Shown one piece after another: positions 53,601 to 60,190 of a stretch of DNA of 64,000 nucleotides; position 1 is the stretch's first letter; each line of letters starts with the position of its first letter. Origin of the DNA: CAZSSH01 sp964609825 (GTDB taxonomy: Bacteria; Verrucomicrobiota; Lentisphaeria; Victivallales; Victivallaceae); assembly GCA_964609825.1 (NCBI GenBank), contig CAZSSH010000009.1, forward strand, positions 310,001 through 374,000. The letters run 5' to 3'. A program made the translations under genes and the position numbers. A model generated the notes under the pieces. The model saw only the letters and a list, made by a program, of their open reading frames with translations, did not search any database and had not been told where the DNA came from.

Positions 53601-53782
53601 CGGTGTCGTTTATCCTCGGCGTGATGCCGCTGGTGATGGCGACCGGTGCCGGGGCGGCGAGCCGGGTGTCGCTGGGGACAGCGGTCTTTGGCGGGATGCT
53701 GGTGGCGGCCATCGGCGGGACGCTTTTGATCCCGTGCTTTTACGTGGTGGTGCAGCGTTTGATCGAGTGGCGCAAAAAATAA
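50636..53782 (+). CDS. RND multidrug efflux permease (HAE1, AcrB/MexF-like)
   Basis: 1048 residues, full length. FFIEHPRFAFVISIVITIAGL opening, NQYPDITPGVVSVTAVYPGA, the proton-relay Asp pair in LAIGIVVDDAIVVIENI (~408) and the helix 10 Lys region GVACKTAILIVEFAKE are intact. Twelve membrane helices and two large periplasmic loops. Its ATG overlaps the adaptor stop by 11 bases. Exports hydrophobic drugs, bile-salt-like or other toxic molecules. Confidence 0.96.
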   Translation: MLSKFFIEHPRFAFVISIVITIAGLVAVWALPVNQYPDITPGVVSVTAVYPGADALTVQETVIQPIETQLNGVKKMLYMSSTATDTGSATINVTFDIGTDGDLNTVNTQNRVNWASAQLPEEVRRQSVIVKEKSPNMLLVIVLTSPNGEYDSLFLNNYLSIYIKDELARISGVGDVAILGELKYSMRLWLDPDKLAYLGMTVGEVQQALKAQNVQVSAGALGDAPTDKNQLFRYTLQTQGRLSDPEEFKKIVIRSTDSGEQVKIGDVATVELGAESYASTGTFNNKPAALLAVYQLNDANGLNIAKACYQKLDELKAYFPPGIEYQVPFDTTQFITASIDEVVVTLFEAVFLVILITYLFLQDWRSTLVPTVAIPVSLIGTFAVMQVIGFSINLITLFGLILAIGIVVDDAIVVIENINRLMDEEKLSPKDAAIKSMEQVTGPVVATTAVLLAMFVPVCFLPGITGVIYRQFGITIAVAVTISSINALTLSPALSALILKPGGAAKGKKFIFFRWFDDMFEFLTRGYSAVVGVIVRRAFLIMLCYAGLTAGCYFLYGKLPTAFIPDEDQGKLFVNLQLPDAASLPRSIALTEKVCEIARETPGVDSVIAVPGFSILNSSQASNNSLVIVNLKPWSERQTPALHQDGIMRTLQAKYLQMPQAVIAVFGMPTIQGVGNTGGFSFVIEDTSGTYPERLEQAVATMCMEANKSPVLYNVFSTFSAKVPQYYLNINREKAMKLGVGMDDINQALQSLTAYSYINDFNKFGKVYKVEMQAQKQFREKISDINNFFVKNSYGDMVPLGTLVSVETRLSPQYLNRFNMYSSVTLNGTPRPGYSSGEAMAEMERLAKEYLPGGMKYEWTDMSYQEAKANAPVHLGPVSVNMVAIILGLAMLFMYLFLVAQYESWMIPMAVLLSVPIAFFGSLLFLYWGDVTNNLYTQVGFILLFGVACKTAILIVEFAKESHERDNMPIVEAAAYAAKLRFRAVLMTAVSFILGVMPLVMATGAGAASRVSLGTAVFGGMLVAAIGGTLLIPCFYVVVQRLIEWRKK

Positions 53783-53810
53783 GAGCTCAATTGCATTTCC
53801 TTATAAATAA

Positions 53811-53840
53811 AAAGGCCGACCGGGATGGTCGGCTTTTTTA
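53811..53840. terminator. bidirectional terminator after the RND operon
   Basis: GCCGACC (53815-53821), 5 bases, GGTCGGC (53827-53833), then TTTTTT; AAAA run on the other side. It can also end the RAM-domain gene transcript from the right. Confidence 0.88.
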
Positions 53841-53861
53841 TGTTAACTTTTCAGACTTAAA

Positions 53862-54134
53862 TTAACCTAAAAAGACTTTTGCCAAATCAACTTTAGAGTA
53901 CGAGTTTAAGGTGACGAGGGTCTTGGTATGGATGATTCCTTCGATGTCATGGGTCATTTTGGTGGCGACGATGTCGGCCAACTCGGGATTGCTGTTAACG
54001 CGGATCATGACGACCAGATCGTACTCGCCGGCGACGGAGTATACTTCCGAAACTCCGGGGATCTTTTGCAGGCCGTTGATGACTTGGGTGATCATGTTGC
54101 GTTCGACATTGATTAAGACAATTCCTGTAACCAT
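53862..54134 (-). CDS. stand-alone Lrp/AsnC ligand-binding (RAM) domain protein
   Basis: 90 residues, only the alpha/beta RAM domain of Lrp/AsnC regulators: GIVLINVERNMITQVINGLQKIPGVSEVYSVAGEYDLVVMIRVNSNPELADIV in outline. There is no HTH, so it cannot bind DNA alone. Such proteins form ring-shaped oligomers that bind amino acids; partners are unknown. Strong RBS AAGGAGATCACGAA before the ATG, and its own promoter. Confidence 0.9.
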   Translation of the reverse strand: MVTGIVLINVERNMITQVINGLQKIPGVSEVYSVAGEYDLVVMIRVNSNPELADIVATKMTHDIEGIIHTKTLVTLNSYSKVDLAKVFLG

Positions 54135-54191
54135 TTCGTGATCTCCTTTTGTTAAGAGTCTCCGGAGAGGGATTGCCTCCCCTTAATGATA

Positions 54192-54219
54192 ACTATAGCC
54201 AGTAAATTGTTTTTTGCAA
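54192..54219 (-). promoter_or_regulatory. promoter of the RAM-domain gene
   Basis: Minus strand TTGCAA (54219-54214), 16 bases, TATAGT (54197-54192). Confidence 0.6.
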
Positions 54220-54282
54220 ACCCGAAATCGGGAAAAATCAAAAAAAATCATTGTTTTTATTTTTCGGCGGCGGCAAATCGGA

Positions 54283-55020
54283 TCAGGAGCAAAATAATTG
54301 ACCGATGTTGTTTTTGTCAAAGAGAATCTGGTAAATCGTCCGGCATTTGTCACGGTCGAGATGAAGCAACTCTCCCAAGTGATAAAAGAACTTCGTTTCA
54401 TCGCTGTGAAGCGTTAAATCTGCCATTCCGAACTCCAGCAAATTGGCCAGCAGCGAATTTTTTTGCGCCGGGGAAAACGTTGCGTTGACCGCATCAGCAT
54501 ATTCGTCCAATGAGTGTTTTGCGCAATACTCGCGTGCCGCCGCCAACGTTCCCGGCAAGGCCATGCATTGCAGGATTTTTTCCCGCTCCGGACTGTCGGC
54601 GCTGTCGGCCGCGGCGGCATAGACAAGCCCGGCGGTAAACAGTACTGCCTGCGGTTTTGCCTCGGTTTCGGGCGCGTCCGGGAGTTTGGATAAAATCGCT
54701 TTGGCGTCATCGTACTCGACAAAGGAGACCGCCAGCGGATATGCATTGTTGGCAGTGGTCAGTTGAAACTCCAGCGTCTTGCCTTCGTCTTTGATAATAG
54801 TACAGTAGGCCTGAGATAAGTCAATGCAAGTAATTGTAAAGTTGGTTTTCCCGAACTCTTTGTCGGCAAGCACCAGCCGGCTGTCGTATAAAAACAAAAA
54901 ACCTTCGCCGGGATGTCCGGCAAAGGATTGAGAAAAACGCACGCCGAATTGCGGGGTATCCGCCAATCCGGCTTGTTTGAGTTCACCCGCCAATGCGGGA
55001 CTTAAAAATTTGACGTTCAT
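54283..55020 (-). CDS. protein with TerB-like C-terminal domain, unknown function
   Basis: 245 residues. The first ~110 residues form a beta-rich domain with no family I can name (GFLFLYDSRLVLADKEFG, TIIKDEGKTLEFQLTTANN). Residues ~125-245 are a helical TerB-like domain: LFTAGLVYAAAADSADSPEREKI, NSLLANLLEFGMADLTLHSDETKFFYHLGELLHLD, the two acidic helices that bind metal in tellurite-resistance TerB proteins. No other ter genes are present. ATGA overlap with the upstream gene shows translational coupling to the one-TM protein. Confidence 0.65.
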   Translation of the reverse strand: MNVKFLSPALAGELKQAGLADTPQFGVRFSQSFAGHPGEGFLFLYDSRLVLADKEFGKTNFTITCIDLSQAYCTIIKDEGKTLEFQLTTANNAYPLAVSFVEYDDAKAILSKLPDAPETEAKPQAVLFTAGLVYAAAADSADSPEREKILQCMALPGTLAAAREYCAKHSLDEYADAVNATFSPAQKNSLLANLLEFGMADLTLHSDETKFFYHLGELLHLDRDKCRTIYQILFDKNNIGQLFCS

Positions 55021-55673
55021 CAGCGCTGACCGTTCTGGCGTTGGCGTTTCAAAATATTGTAAACCTGCATTTTAGCACGAGTGGACGGATCGGACGAGGC
55101 TTCGCGGTCTCGCTGCTGCTGGGCCGTCGGCGCGGGGCGTGGACCGCCGCCGGGACCGCCGCCGGGGCCGCCGCCCTGATTGCCGCGCTGCTGCATTTGT
55201 TTCTGACGCTCGGCATCGCGCTTGATGTCCTCGTCGAGCATTTTATTTTGTTCCTCTTTGCTGGCGGCAAAGAATTTTTTCATCCGCTCGGTCATCTGTG
55301 CCTCAAAATAGGCACGCATATTATCGCGCAGTTGTGCTTTTTCGGCATCGCTCATATTATCGTTGGGGCGGATGCGCTCATTGCCGAATTGTGACATATA
55401 GGCGATTTTTTCGGTGTTGTTGAGACGCTGGAAGCCTTTGGTGGTCATAAAAATTTTAGCACCCTCAAGATTGGTCTTGGGGTCCGGCGGGGTCGGATTG
55501 TAGAGCAAAATCGCAGCGGTGACGCCGCCGGCAATCACCAGGACGACCGCGCTGCCGATCAGAATCCACATTTTTATTTTGCTTTTTGGCGGCGGCGGAG
55601 CGCTTTTGGCGGCGGATCTTCCGGCCGCGGCGGCTTTGCCGGCAACGGTTGATGGTGTCGTTTTTGGTATCAT
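55020..55673 (-). CDS. one-TM charged protein, paralogue 1, unknown function
   Basis: 217 residues. A basic Ala/Lys/Pro-rich start (~1-33), one membrane helix (MWILIGSAVVLVIAGGVTAA), then a soluble part with KGFQRLNNTEKIAYMSQFGNERI, DNMSDAEKAQLRDNMRAYFEAQMTERMKKFFAASKEEQNKMLDEDI in outline (likely coiled coil), a Gly/Pro-rich stretch GGGPGGGPGGG and a basic tail. Probably type II (N-in) membrane protein. About 45% alike with the next gene by eye, strongest over the FFAASKEEQNKMLDEDI block. No known family. Its own promoter lies at 55721-55693. Confidence 0.75.
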   Translation of the reverse strand: MIPKTTPSTVAGKAAAAGRSAAKSAPPPPKSKIKMWILIGSAVVLVIAGGVTAAILLYNPTPPDPKTNLEGAKIFMTTKGFQRLNNTEKIAYMSQFGNERIRPNDNMSDAEKAQLRDNMRAYFEAQMTERMKKFFAASKEEQNKMLDEDIKRDAERQKQMQQRGNQGGGPGGGPGGGPRPAPTAQQQRDREASSDPSTRAKMQVYNILKRQRQNGQR

Positions 55674-55692
55674 AAGTCACTCCTTAATTGAT

Positions 55693-55721
55693 AATATATC
55701 TGCTGTCATGCGCCGCGTCAA
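55693..55721 (-). promoter_or_regulatory. promoter of one-TM protein 1 and the TerB-like gene
   Basis: Minus strand TTGACG (55721-55716), 17 bases, TATATT (55698-55693). A palindrome TTTATC-AC-GATAAA (55735-55748) lies 14 bases upstream of the -35. Confidence 0.75.
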
Positions 55722-55852
55722 ATTTTTAAAACGATTTTATCACGATAAATTCCGCCAAAATGCAACCAAAAATTATCCTGATACAAACGACCCTCTTTTT
55801 TCGATCGTTACCGGCGTTCAGCGGTTGCAGTGTCTCCGGTTGATGCCGCAAC

Positions 55853-56482
55853 TCAGAGTTGACCGTTTTTCCGTTGCTGCTTCATGGTCATATAAACTTG
55901 CATTTGCGCATGGATTGCCGGGTTTGAGTTTGCTTCATGATCACGCCGCTCCTGAGCGCTGGGCGGGGATGGCGGAGTGCCGCCCTTGCCTCCGGGTGGA
56001 GGACCGCCCGGGCCGCCGTCCGGCGGTTTTTGCTTTTCGCGCTCGGCGTCGCGCCGGATGTCCTCATCGAGCATTTTATTTTGTTCTTCTTTGCTGGCGG
56101 CAAAAAAAGTTTTCATTCGTTCGGCCATCATGGCCTCAAACATCGCGCGCATGTTGTCGCGCAGCTGCTTTCTTTGCTCCTCGGTTAAATTATCATTGTC
56201 GGACGGGCGGAAAAACATCCCGCGCTCGTTGCCGAATTTTTTCATAAAAGCAACTTTTTCGGCATTGCTCAGGCGTTTAAAGTCTTTGCCGGCCAAAAAC
56301 TTTTTGGCATCTTCCGGGTTTGTGCGCGGATCGGGCGGCGCGGTCGGTGATAAGAGTACCACCGCGATAATGGCTCCGGCAATCAGCAGCACAGCTGCGC
56401 CGATGGCGGTCAAAAGCATTTTTTGCTTGCTCTTGTTGGTCGTCTTTTTTGAGGCCGTCGAGTTTGTTGCGTTTTGCTTCAT
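55853..56482 (-). CDS. one-TM charged protein, paralogue 2, unknown function
   Basis: 209 residues. Basic start MKQNATNSTASKKTTNKSKQ, one membrane helix (LLTAIGAAVLLIAGAIIAVVLL), then NPEDAKKFLAGKDFKRLSNAEKVAFMKKFGNERGMFF, a charged helix with MRAMFEAMMAERMKTFFAASKEEQNKMLDEDIRRDAEREKQ in outline, a Gly/Pro-rich stretch and MQVYMTMKQQRKNGQL matching the end of paralogue 1. Same design in every part, so a tandem duplication. It follows a prepilin-like gene by 22 bases, probably in one transcript. Confidence 0.75.
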   Translation of the reverse strand: MKQNATNSTASKKTTNKSKQKMLLTAIGAAVLLIAGAIIAVVLLSPTAPPDPRTNPEDAKKFLAGKDFKRLSNAEKVAFMKKFGNERGMFFRPSDNDNLTEEQRKQLRDNMRAMFEAMMAERMKTFFAASKEEQNKMLDEDIRRDAEREKQKPPDGGPGGPPPGGKGGTPPSPPSAQERRDHEANSNPAIHAQMQVYMTMKQQRKNGQL

Positions 56483-56504
56483 TTTGAATTTTCAGAGGAA
56501 AAGG

Positions 56505-57065
56505 TTACTCGAAATCGCCGACGTGCGAATCGTTAAAGAGGTGGTTGATCGAGTTGGGCGATGCCGGTTTGCCGTGGAAATAACGGAAGTCGGCGGCCTG
56601 GACGCGCTTGGTGTCATTGGTCGAACTCATCATCCGGCGGCGGAAATCGTTAAAATAGATGTAGCTTGAGTACTCCGCCTGATAAAAAGTGCGGCTTTCG
56701 GTAAAAGAACCGGTTTCATCGTCCTCGTCGGCATTGTAGCTTTTTTCTGGCAAATTATCTTTTTGGCAAAAGAAACTTTTGGAGCCTTTGCCGCCGCCGT
56801 AGTCCTTGAGAATTTCGGCGATTCCGGGAATCCCGGTGGCCCCGGTCGGGTCGACCGACGGCATGATCAGGGCATAGGGCCGTACCTTGTAATCGATCTG
56901 GTAGGCACCGATCATCATGCCGATCTGGCGCAGATTGTTTTTGCAGCTGGCCGAATAAGCCGTTTCTCTTGCTTTATTCAGCGCCGGCATCAAAAGACCG
57001 GCCAAAATTGCGATGATTGCGATCACCACCAGCAATTCTATTAAGGTGAAAAACTGTTTTTTCAT
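56505..57065 (-). CDS. prepilin-like protein with degenerate C-terminal motif
   Basis: 186 residues, the shortest intact member here. MKKQFFTLIELLVVIAIIAI, LNKARETAYSASCKNNLRQIGMMIGAYQ, then a small globular part. The usual F-A-D-G-H landmark appears as HLFNDSHVGDFE at the very end, so the Gly is replaced by Ser and nothing follows. Residue before FTLIE is Phe. Heads a run with the one-TM protein 2 gene. Confidence 0.85.
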   Translation of the reverse strand: MKKQFFTLIELLVVIAIIAILAGLLMPALNKARETAYSASCKNNLRQIGMMIGAYQIDYKVRPYALIMPSVDPTGATGIPGIAEILKDYGGGKGSKSFFCQKDNLPEKSYNADEDDETGSFTESRTFYQAEYSSYIYFNDFRRRMMSSTNDTKRVQAADFRYFHGKPASPNSINHLFNDSHVGDFE

Positions 57066-57126
57066 TCATAAATTCTCCGTTGCTTTGCACAATAAACGGC
57101 GGCTCGGAAGAATTTATTGTATGAGG

Positions 57127-58221
57127 CTAACATTTTTTCAACAAATTTTGCATCTGCGGCATTTGTGCTTCGATTGAGGTCACCAGTTTGAGCTGGGTAC
57201 GGCAGCGGTCGAGGTTGTGATCCGGGCGTTTGATTTTAAAATAACGGTCGCCGGCCAGATAATCGGTCAAAAACCTTATACCGATCTCGAGAGTAATGAG
57301 TTGGCCTGCAAACGGGAGCATTTCCCGCTCGACCGGGCTTAAAAACGAGCCCGCTCCGGCCAAAAAACCGCGCAGCAGCGACTCGTACATGCCGAAACGC
57401 ATGGTGACTTTGGTCAAATCCCTTTCGTCCTCGGCGGCCGGACTGGTTCCGGTGCGTACCATGTCGCCAAAATCGTAGTGGGGGAGCCCCGGCATCACTG
57501 TGTCGAGGTCGATGACGCAGCAGCCTTCACCGGTCAAGTCGTCAATGAGGACATTGTTGAGCTTGGTGTCATTGTGGGTGACGCGCTCAATGATGTCGCC
57601 GGATTGCTGAAGTTGGAGCAATACGCCGCAGTCGTCGCATCGCGACCGGATAAAGTCGATTTCGGCGCTTACGGTTTTTACGCGGCCGCAAGCATCGGCG
57701 GCAATGGCCGCCTCCAGCTGGGCGAGTCGGGCCGGAGTGTTGTGAAAGTCGGGGATGGTCTCATGCAAGCGTACCGGCAAATCCGCGAGATCGGATTGAA
57801 ACTGGCCAAAGGCGTAAGCCGCCTGCCATGCCTGCTCGGGAGTCTCCAAAATATCATAAGTCCGGGCATTTTCGACAAAGCAGTAGCAGCGGAAAAATTC
57901 GGACCCATTCTCCCAATAAGGTTTACCGTCGCGGGCAAACACCACTTGCAGCGTCCGGCGGCGGAGGGCCGGGTTCTGCGTCTTGGCCTGCCGGATTTTT
58001 TGGTCGATGTGACGGGTGACGGCGACAAAATTGTCCATCAGTGTCGCGGGTTGCCGGAAGATATCGGTATTAACCCGCTGGACAATGTAGCGCACCAGCG
58101 CGCCGCCCTGATCGGCGGTCAGCAAATAGGTGTCGTTGATGTGCCCGCTACCGTAGGGTACGGCGATGACAAAGTTGCCGTAAAGCTGAAATTGCTCAAA
58201 TATTTCTTTAAAATCGTGCAT
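57127..58221 (-). CDS. N-acetylhexosamine kinase-like phosphotransferase (NahK/APH family)
   Basis: 364 residues, close to NahK of bifidobacteria (about 359). APH/choline-kinase fold: YGSGHINDTYLL nucleotide loop at the start, catalytic loop VTHNDTKLNNVLIDD (~219), metal-binding CVIDLDTVMPGLPHYDFGDMVRTGTSP (~245), and late EREMLPFAGQLITLEIGIRFLTDYLAGD. NahK phosphorylates GlcNAc or GalNAc at C1 in the lacto-N-biose/galacto-N-biose route. No partner genes of that route are here. ATG is preceded by AGAGGATCATC. Confidence 0.82.
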   Translation of the reverse strand: MHDFKEIFEQFQLYGNFVIAVPYGSGHINDTYLLTADQGGALVRYIVQRVNTDIFRQPATLMDNFVAVTRHIDQKIRQAKTQNPALRRRTLQVVFARDGKPYWENGSEFFRCYCFVENARTYDILETPEQAWQAAYAFGQFQSDLADLPVRLHETIPDFHNTPARLAQLEAAIAADACGRVKTVSAEIDFIRSRCDDCGVLLQLQQSGDIIERVTHNDTKLNNVLIDDLTGEGCCVIDLDTVMPGLPHYDFGDMVRTGTSPAAEDERDLTKVTMRFGMYESLLRGFLAGAGSFLSPVEREMLPFAGQLITLEIGIRFLTDYLAGDRYFKIKRPDHNLDRCRTQLKLVTSIEAQMPQMQNLLKKC

Positions 58222-58302
58222 GATGATCCTCTCGGGTAAATGATTGCATGATTAATGTAACAAATAATCAAAAAATTTAAATGGAAAAAATCATATTCTT
58301 TA

Positions 58303-58331
58303 TGGACAAACCGGCAAACTTGTTATATATT
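58303..58331 (+). promoter_or_regulatory. promoter of the PocR-AraC gene
   Basis: TGGACA (58303-58308), 17 bases, TATATT (58326-58331). The -35 lies in TTTATGGACAAACC, which resembles the TTTTATGGAAAAACC part of the repeats at 601 and 4361. Confidence 0.6.
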
Positions 58332-58365
58332 ACCCCAAACCGCAACCCGATGGATCAAAAATACG

Positions 58366-59223
58366 ATGAAAAACAACCGGCCGCCGATCGAACTCTTGCT
58401 CAATGACGAGGTGCAAAAACTGCTCGACAGTTTTGCCGAGCTCTTTGAACTGCGGGTTTCTTTTTTTTCGCTCGACGGCGACATGGTCCGGCGCGGCTCG
58501 CAAATGAAAAACGCCGACTACTGTGAAATCGTCCAGAACGAGCTCGGCAAACTCGACGCCTGTCTGGCGCTTGATTGCCGGATGCGGCAGCAGACCGCGG
58601 CGGGCAGGCAGCTGTTGCACTACCGCTGTCACGCCGGATTGCATGAGGCGATTGCGCCGGTGATGGTGCACGGTCAATTGGCCGGGTATCTGATGATCGG
58701 CCAGTTTCGCTTGGGCGACGAGCTCCCCAAATATCTCTCCGACCCCGCGATTCCGGCGGCGGCGCGCCAAAAATTGAGCGCCGCCTTTGACCGGCTGCCC
58801 CGACTGAGCGAGCAAAAGATCAATCATGTGTTGCTGTTATTTAAAATGCTGATCGACTACATTTCCGATCGCGAGTTGGCGATTTTGCAAAATGACCAGC
58901 TCAAAGAGGACATCGATTGTTACATCGCCAAACATTACGCCGAGGAGATCCGGCTCCCCGAAATGGCGCGGAAACTCGGCAAAAGCGTTTCGACTGTCAG
59001 CCAGTTTTTGCGCAAAAATTACAATACCAATTTTAAAGAATTGTTGATCGACTACCGCTTGCTGCGCGCCGAGGAGTTTTGGCAGCGTCATCCCGCCGGG
59101 ACGGTGAGCGAGGCGGCTTATGAGGCCGGTTTTAAGGATCAATTTTATTTTTCGCGGGTGTTTCGCCGCCGCAAAGGGATGACCCCCGGCGAATTCCGCG
59201 CCAAGTGGACAAAATCATCATAA
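58366..59223 (+). CDS. AraC-family regulator with PocR sensor domain
   Basis: 285 residues. N-terminal PocR domain (~10-165): LLDSFAELFELRVSFFSLDGD, conserved Cys positions in DYCEIVQNELGKLDACLALDCRM and YRCHAGLHEAIAPVMVHGQLAGYLMIGQ. AraC HTH at ~185-280 (EIRLPEMARKLGKSVSTVSQFLRKNYNTNFKELLIDYRL, SEAAYEAGFKDQFYFSRVFRRRKGMTPGEFR). PocR domains sense small hydrocarbons such as diols. Divergent from the NahK-like gene, which is a candidate target; trxB follows 17 bases later. Confidence 0.9.
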   Translation: MKNNRPPIELLLNDEVQKLLDSFAELFELRVSFFSLDGDMVRRGSQMKNADYCEIVQNELGKLDACLALDCRMRQQTAAGRQLLHYRCHAGLHEAIAPVMVHGQLAGYLMIGQFRLGDELPKYLSDPAIPAAARQKLSAAFDRLPRLSEQKINHVLLLFKMLIDYISDRELAILQNDQLKEDIDCYIAKHYAEEIRLPEMARKLGKSVSTVSQFLRKNYNTNFKELLIDYRLLRAEEFWQRHPAGTVSEAAYEAGFKDQFYFSRVFRRRKGMTPGEFRAKWTKSS

Positions 59224-59240
59224 AGATAAAGGAAGCAAAT

Positions 59241-60158
59241 ATGCAAAAAGAGCGTTTGGTTATCATCGGCAGCGGCCCGGCGGGCCTGACCGCGGCGATT
59301 TACGCCGCCCGAGCCAATTTAAAACCTTTGGTCATCTCCGGCTCGCTGCCGGGGGGGCTTCTGACCCAGACTTCGGAAGTGGAGAACTTCCCCGGTTTCG
59401 TCGAGGGGATCAACGGGTTTGAGCTCATGAGTCAAATGCAGCAGCAGGCCGAGCGCCTCGAAACCCGCATTGAGTACGATCAGATCGACAAAGTTGAGCT
59501 TACCGACGGTAAGGGGCAAACGCTTTACCTCTCCAATGGCAACGTGATCCAAGCCGACGCCCTGATCGTCGCCACCGGCGCGAGCCCGCGCTATCTCGGG
59601 TTGGCCAACGAGGAGCGTTTGCGCAATCACGGGGTTTCGGCGTGCGCGACTTGCGACGGCGCGTTTTATAAAAATGTGCCGGTGGTGGTCCTTGGGGGCG
59701 GCGACACGGCGATGGAGGAGGCGACCTTTCTCACCAAATTTGCCTCCAAAGTGTACTTGATCCACCGCCGCGAGGGTTTCCGCGCTTCGCCGGTGATGGT
59801 CGAGCGGGCGCGCAAAAATCCCAAAATTGAGATGATTCTTAACGCGGTAGTTGAGGATGTTTTAGGTGAAAAATCGGTTACCGGCGTGGTGGTCCGCAAT
59901 ACGGTCGACAATACGGTCAAAACCATCGAGTGTCAGGGCTATTTTGCCGCCTTGGGGCACACCCCCAACACCGCCTTGGTCCGCGATTACCTCGACTTGG
60001 ACGCTGCGGGGTACATTATTATCAACAACAACTCCAAGACCAAGCTCGCCGGAGTCTTTGCCGCCGGTGACTGCGCCGATCCGGTGTACCGGCAGGCGAT
60101 TACCGCCGCCGGGATGGGCTGCCGCGCGGCGATGGATGCGATCAAATATCTCGAGTGA
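59241..60158 (+). CDS. trxB: thioredoxin reductase
   Basis: 305 residues. FAD-binding VIIGSGPAGLTAAIYAARANL, redox motif ACATCDGAFYK (Cys 135 and 138), NADPH-binding VVVLGGGDTAMEEATFLTKFASKVYLIHRR and the terminal GVFAAGDCADPVYRQAITAAGMGC. Reduces thioredoxin with NADPH. AAAGGAAG precedes the ATG. The gene for the following membrane protein starts 32 bases after its stop. Confidence 0.96.
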   Translation: MQKERLVIIGSGPAGLTAAIYAARANLKPLVISGSLPGGLLTQTSEVENFPGFVEGINGFELMSQMQQQAERLETRIEYDQIDKVELTDGKGQTLYLSNGNVIQADALIVATGASPRYLGLANEERLRNHGVSACATCDGAFYKNVPVVVLGGGDTAMEEATFLTKFASKVYLIHRREGFRASPVMVERARKNPKIEMILNAVVEDVLGEKSVTGVVVRNTVDNTVKTIECQGYFAALGHTPNTALVRDYLDLDAAGYIIINNNSKTKLAGVFAAGDCADPVYRQAITAAGMGCRAAMDAIKYLE

Positions 60159-60190
60159 CAAAATCTTATAACATGCCGGGGGGATTTTTT

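Noticed and set aside
57070..57120. CAATAAA...TTTATTG inverted repeat before the prepilin-like gene
   Set aside because: A/T-rich short arms with a long loop and no T run; could be chance and explains nothing clearly.
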